Below are positions 5,972 through 8,469 of a stretch of DNA of 8,469 nucleotides, in pieces. Source of the stretch: Candidatus Paenalcaligenes intestinipullorum. Lineage in GTDB: Bacteria; Pseudomonadota; Gammaproteobacteria; Burkholderiales; Burkholderiaceae_B. The stretch lies in contig DWUQ01000083.1 of assembly GCA_019120675.1 (NCBI GenBank), forward strand, positions 1 to 8,469. The letters run 5' to 3'. A program made the translations under genes and the position numbers. How positions within the stretch are numbered: the stretch's first letter is position 1; each line of letters opens with the position of its first letter. The notes beneath the pieces are model-generated. The model was not told where the DNA came from, did not search any database, and was given only the letters and a program-made list of their open reading frames with translations.

Positions 5972-7173
5972 GCGTCCTCTCCCAGCTTCGCCAATTCACT
6001 TAAAATCGCACCTTTCACAATCACACCGGCCAATTTGCCGCTTTCTTCGACCACAGCAATCGGAATACTACGACCGTCAAATAAGCCAAATAAACTGCTT
6101 AAAGCCTCCTCGGGGTTGACCGTGGGGACGTCGCGGTCAATGTAAGCGTCCAAGCTGTCCGCTTGGTCTTCAATGGCCTTGCGCACCTCGCTCACATGAA
6201 TCAACCCCACCAAGGTGCGATCCCGCTGGGTAACATAAATGGCATCAAAGCCAAACTCGCTCATTTTACGTAAGGTCGTGCGCGGTCCATCGGTCGGGCG
6301 CGCGGTGACGCGTACTGGACGCATCACATGCCGTGCGGTCAGCACCTTGGACATGTCCACACCCTCAATAAAGCGTGCCACATACTCATCAGCAGGCTTG
6401 GTGAGGATTTCCTCAGGTGTACCCACCTGCACAATTTCACCATCTTTCAGCAAAATAATCCGATCGCCAATATTCAGCGCCTCGTCCAGATCATGCGTAA
6501 TAAAAATGGTGGTCTTTTGCGTGCGGTACTGCAGCTCTTGCAGCTCCTGTTGCATATCCTTACGAATGAGTGGGTCGAGAGCAGAAAAGGCTTCGTCCAT
6601 CAACAGCACACTGCCATCATTGGCCAGCGCACGGGCAATGCCCACCCGCTGTTGCATCCCCCCAGACAGTTGATGCGGATAGGCATCGGCCCAGTCCGAT
6701 AACCCCACTTGAGTCAGGGCCTCGGCCGCGATCTGTTGACGCTCGGCTTTGGGTGTGTGTCGAATTTCTAAACCAAACTCGGCATTTTGTTGCACGGTCT
6801 TATGAGGAAACAATGCAAAATTCTGAAACACCATCGAAAAATGGCGACGACGCAGCTCCAGTAACGCTTTGTCGGACGCGCCAGTGATGGCCTCATCATT
6901 AATGGTGATCTCCCCGCGTGTGGGTTCGATCAAACGATTTAGGCAGCGGATTAAGGTGGATTTCCCTGAACCCGACAGCCCCATAATGACGAGCAGTTCG
7001 CCTTCAAAGACATCAAAGTTAATGTCGTACAGGCCCAGGGTTTGGCCCGTTTTTTCTAAAATTTCTGGGCGTTTTAGCCCCTTTTCTCGCAGCTCTAAGG
7101 CGCGTTTTGGGTGTGAGCCAAACACTTTGCTGAGTTGGCGTACCCGTATTTTTACCGGTTTTTCGGTACTCAT
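5968..7173 (-). CDS. proV: Glycine betaine/proline-type ABC importer, ATP-binding subunit with CBS pair
   Basis: 401-residue cytoplasmic ATPase of the ProV/OpuAA family that powers osmolyte uptake. Visible motifs: Walker A GLSGSGKST (65-73), Q-loop Gln117 in VFQNFALFPHKTV, ABC signature LSGGMQQ (169-175), Walker B VLLMDEAF (189-196, catalytic Glu194), D-loop SALD (197-200) and H-loop His227. A C-terminal CBS pair spans about 280-398 (MRPVRVT... and DRDVPTVNPEEAL...). In characterised OpuA/ProU systems this region senses ionic strength, and in some OpuA proteins it binds cyclic di-AMP. The N-terminal LSKVFGSHPKRALELREKG is typical of the family. Length matches E. coli ProV (400). The ATG at 7173-7171 has only a weak Shine-Dalgarno. 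A hairpin with a U-run lies between this gene and the binding-protein gene, so expression is probably below that of the first gene. Confidence 0.95.
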   Translation of the reverse strand: MSTEKPVKIRVRQLSKVFGSHPKRALELREKGLKRPEILEKTGQTLGLYDINFDVFEGELLVIMGLSGSGKSTLIRCLNRLIEPTRGEITINDEAITGASDKALLELRRRHFSMVFQNFALFPHKTVQQNAEFGLEIRHTPKAERQQIAAEALTQVGLSDWADAYPHQLSGGMQQRVGIARALANDGSVLLMDEAFSALDPLIRKDMQQELQELQYRTQKTTIFITHDLDEALNIGDRIILLKDGEIVQVGTPEEILTKPADEYVARFIEGVDMSKVLTARHVMRPVRVTARPTDGPRTTLRKMSEFGFDAIYVTQRDRTLVGLIHVSEVRKAIEDQADSLDAYIDRDVPTVNPEEALSSLFGLFDGRSIPIAVVEESGKLAGVIVKGAILSELAKLGEDA

Positions 7174-7200
7174 GTGTGAACCACTATGGAAAAATCAATC

Positions 7201-7250
7201 AAAAAAGCTTGCCTCCAACGTTGACTCAGCCAACCTGGACGCAAGCTTTT
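7201..7250 (-). terminator. Intra-operon terminator/attenuator between binding protein and ATPase genes
   Basis: On the - strand AAAAGCTTGC (7250-7241) pairs perfectly with GCAAGCTTTT (7212-7203), and the U-run continues to six bases at 7206-7201. The 28-base interior adds TCCA/TGGA and GTTG/CAAC pairs, extending the stem. The order of stem then U-run fits transcription of the importer operon; read the other way, the run is only four T. It lies about 38 bases after the binding-protein stop. Partial termination here, or a stable 3' end after processing, would raise the ratio of binding protein to membrane complex. Confidence 0.75.
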
Positions 7251-7287
7251 ACACTTCAAAAAAGGAAGGGGAGTGCTTCAACAACAC

Positions 7288-8178
7288 TTAGTTGATCTCT
7301 ACGCCCTCTAACCACTCGTCGAGCAAGTCGCTGTGCTCAGCCAGCCACTTTTGGGCGTTTTCGTACGGATCGGTATCGGGTACTTCGTTCATGAGCTGGA
7401 CTTCGCCCATGTCTTCGGGCGTCCAGTGGAAGTTTTTCAGCACGGTGTAGGCATCGGGCATGTCTTCTTTGAGGCCTTTGCGCACAATAGTATGAATTTG
7501 CTCAGCGCCACCGTATATGCCTTTGGGGTCGTCTAAGTATTTCAGATCCCAGCGGGCAAATTTCCAGTGGGGCGTCCAACCGGCCACCACGATGTCTTCG
7601 TTGTTGGCAATGGCATTGCCTAAAGCGGCTGTCATGGTGGCGTCGGTGCCATCGCGTAAACGCAGTTTTAGCCCGTACTCGTCAATGACCTCTTGGGTTA
7701 AGCGCTGCAATCCAGCGCCGGGATCAATGCCGATAATTTCACGGTTCAGGTCACGAGCGTGATCGTTTAATTCCTCAATGGAGTCAATTTCGGTGTAGGC
7801 CGGTACGACTAAACCCAGCTTCGTGCCGTCTAGGTTCACACCGAGGTCTTCCACCTGATCGCCCAGCTGCTCAAAATAATCCTCGTGGGTGGTGGGTAAC
7901 CAGCCCTCTAGGAGCGCATCGGCATCACCCGAGGCGACGGCTTGCCACATGGCTCCACCGCTTAGGCTGCTGAGCTTGACATCGTAACCGGCTTTTTCGA
8001 GCGCGACGCGAACCACGTTGGTGGTGGCTACGGTGGAGGACCATTCTACGAGGGCTAAGTGGACGGTGCCTTTGCTTTCTTTGGCGGCTACGGGGGCGGC
8101 GCTTAGAATGCCGACGCTGGCTAAGGTGGCCACGGCGGCATTGCGCATACGCTTTAATAGTGTTTTGGTGTTTGACAT
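7288..8178 (-). CDS. proX: Glycine betaine-type ABC importer, periplasmic substrate-binding protein
   Basis: 296-residue binding protein of the OpuAC/ProX family that delivers a quaternary-ammonium osmolyte to the importer. The signal peptide has a basic start (MSNTKTLLKRMRN), a hydrophobic core (14-27) and a likely signal peptidase I site after PVAA (residue 32). There is no lipobox, so the protein is free in the periplasm, as in Gram-negative bacteria. Family motifs: VEWSSTVATTNVV (44-56), GGAMWQAVASGDADALLEGWLPTTH (split around W78 and W93, about 74-98), GIDPGAG (150-156) and AGWTPHWKFARWDLKYLDDP (199-218). Trp residues 46, 93, 201 and 205 are candidates for the aromatic cage around the trimethylammonium group. 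Length equals OpuAC (about 293). Exact ligand (glycine betaine, proline betaine, choline, ectoine or DMSP) cannot be told. First gene of the operon; a modest AGGT ribosome-binding tract precedes the ATG. Confidence 0.93.
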   Translation of the reverse strand: MSNTKTLLKRMRNAAVATLASVGILSAAPVAAKESKGTVHLALVEWSSTVATTNVVRVALEKAGYDVKLSSLSGGAMWQAVASGDADALLEGWLPTTHEDYFEQLGDQVEDLGVNLDGTKLGLVVPAYTEIDSIEELNDHARDLNREIIGIDPGAGLQRLTQEVIDEYGLKLRLRDGTDATMTAALGNAIANNEDIVVAGWTPHWKFARWDLKYLDDPKGIYGGAEQIHTIVRKGLKEDMPDAYTVLKNFHWTPEDMGEVQLMNEVPDTDPYENAQKWLAEHSDLLDEWLEGVEIN

Positions 8179-8179
8179 T

Positions 8180-8214
8180 ATTCGACCTGCAATGATTCGT
8201 TATCAAATGATTCG
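8180..8214. repeat. Three 15-base-phased ATTCG repeats before the operon
   Basis: ATTCG occurs at 8180-8184, 8195-8199 and 8210-8214, exactly 15 bases apart. The second and third are part of a perfect 9-base direct repeat AATGATTCG (8191-8199, 8206-8214), and the first and third share ATTCGAC. They cover the predicted start site and the leader up to the ATG, so they could be iterated protein-binding sites or leader RNA elements. Confidence 0.4.
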
Positions 8215-8216
8215 AC

Positions 8217-8246
8217 TTTATACCATATCTTCTCGAAGGATGACGA
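8217..8246 (-). promoter_or_regulatory. Candidate extended -10 promoter of the osmolyte-import operon
   Basis: Read on the - strand: TCGTCA (8246-8241) as a 4-of-6 -35 box, an 18-base spacer, and TATAAA (8222-8217) as the -10 box preceded by TG at the extended -10 position. Transcription would begin near 8210, leaving a leader of about 32 bases before the ATG. This is the best sigma-70-like match upstream of the binding-protein gene; a different sigma factor cannot be excluded. Confidence 0.45.
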
Positions 8247-8253
8247 GATATGG
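8223..8253. promoter_or_regulatory. Operator-like dyad across the promoter spacer
   Basis: CCATATCT (8223-8230) and AGATATGG (8246-8253) are a perfect 8-base inverted repeat with a 15-base centre, and the centre carries a further CTCG/CGAG pair. The dyad sits between and over the candidate -10 and -35 boxes, upstream of the predicted start site, so it is not in the transcript. Position and symmetry fit a repressor operator (known regulators of such operons include GbsR/OpuR- and BetI-type proteins), but no regulator gene is in the window. Confidence 0.45.
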
Positions 8254-8293
8254 GTCAATGAGTGGTTAGGTTCTGGTTCGTTGAGGGGGTAGC

Positions 8294-8469
8294 GCGTTGA
8301 GGCTTGGGGTGGGTTCCGGGCCGAGGGGCGCTTTGCGCTTCCTTTAGGCTGGCGTATTTTTCAGGTCGTTCGCAAACTCGCGCTGCGCGCTCAAACAGTG
8401 CTCATTTTTTCCTGAAAAATCCGCCAGCCTGCGGCCCTCGTCCAAGTCACCAGCCCCAAGCCTCAACGC
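8294..8469. repeat. 176-base imperfect palindrome, dispersed-repeat or MITE-like
   Basis: GCGTTGAGGCTTGGGG (8294-8309) is exactly complementary to CCCCAAGCCTCAACGC (8454-8469). Further in, bases 8346-8365 (starting AGGCTGGCG, ending TTTTCAGG) match the complement of 8411-8430 at 19 of 20 positions. Between these blocks, GGGCCGAGGG and CCCTCGTCC are also roughly complementary, and the left arm carries an extra small hairpin (GCGCTTTGCGC, about 8328-8338). The 45-base centre contains TCGCAAACTCGCGCTGCGCG, a type of sequence common in gammaproteobacterial intergenic repeats. There is no transposase or open frame. The perfect arm ends at the last base of the window, so the true right border may lie beyond it. 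Confidence 0.75.

Noticed and set aside
6239..6673. 144-codon + strand frame opposite the ATPase gene
   Set aside because: Ser/Arg-rich antisense translation of the ABC signature and Walker B region; not a gene.
7925..8206. 93-codon - strand frame overlapping the start of the binding-protein gene
   Set aside because: Highly Arg/Ser/Gln-rich out-of-frame translation of the signal peptide and N-terminus; the correct frame carries a clear signal peptide and OpuAC motifs.
8294..8469. Palindrome as part of a CRISPR array or as a tRNA/rRNA gene
   Set aside because: There is a single inverted pair, no regularly spaced direct repeats, and no cloverleaf or rRNA-like sequence.

Overview
The window reads like the chromosome of a free-living, probably marine or salt-tolerant gammaproteobacterium. 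The evidence is a Gram-negative style periplasmic binding protein, two lipoproteins with lipobox signal peptides, a cNMP/CBS/DUF294 protein paired with a DEDDh exonuclease, and a complete osmolyte importer. Base composition looks close to balanced by eye. I cannot name the genus.

Left part (1-4083, + strand): the C-terminal half of an aerobic glycerol-3-phosphate dehydrogenase (glpD) enters from outside the window. After a gap of about 180 bases comes a compact three-gene cluster: a small outer-membrane lipoprotein with a BamE-like look, a large cNMP-binding/CBS/nucleotidyltransferase protein of the DUF294 (GlnD-like) type, and a DnaQ-like 3'-5' exonuclease. They lie 16 and 11 bases apart and are probably co-transcribed. 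The last two form a recurrent but poorly understood gene pair, often seen next to acetate/solute symporter genes. No symporter is present here.

Middle (4084-5101): a FlaG-like reading frame on the - strand lacks a proper beginning and is probably a gene remnant. Next comes about 340 bases without a convincing gene but with a terminator-like hairpin, then a 94-residue cysteine-containing lipoprotein on the + strand.

Right part (5102-8178, - strand): a full glycine betaine/proline-type ABC importer (OpuA/ProU family) in the order binding protein, ATPase, permease. A long hairpin with a U-run between the binding protein and the ATPase should make part of transcription stop after the first gene. 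That fits the need for more binding protein than membrane complex. The ATPase and permease overlap by ATGA. Upstream of the operon there is a candidate extended -10 promoter with a 31-base dyad across its spacer and three 15-base-phased ATTCG motifs, all good operator candidates.

Right edge (8294-8469): a 176-base imperfect palindrome with perfect 16-base ends finishes exactly at the window end. It looks like a dispersed intergenic repeat or MITE-like element.

No CRISPR array, rRNA, tRNA, integrase or transposase gene was recognised. Most of the window is ordinary. The parts most worth a second look are the DUF294/exonuclease pair, the operon attenuator with its operator-like upstream region, and the terminal palindrome.
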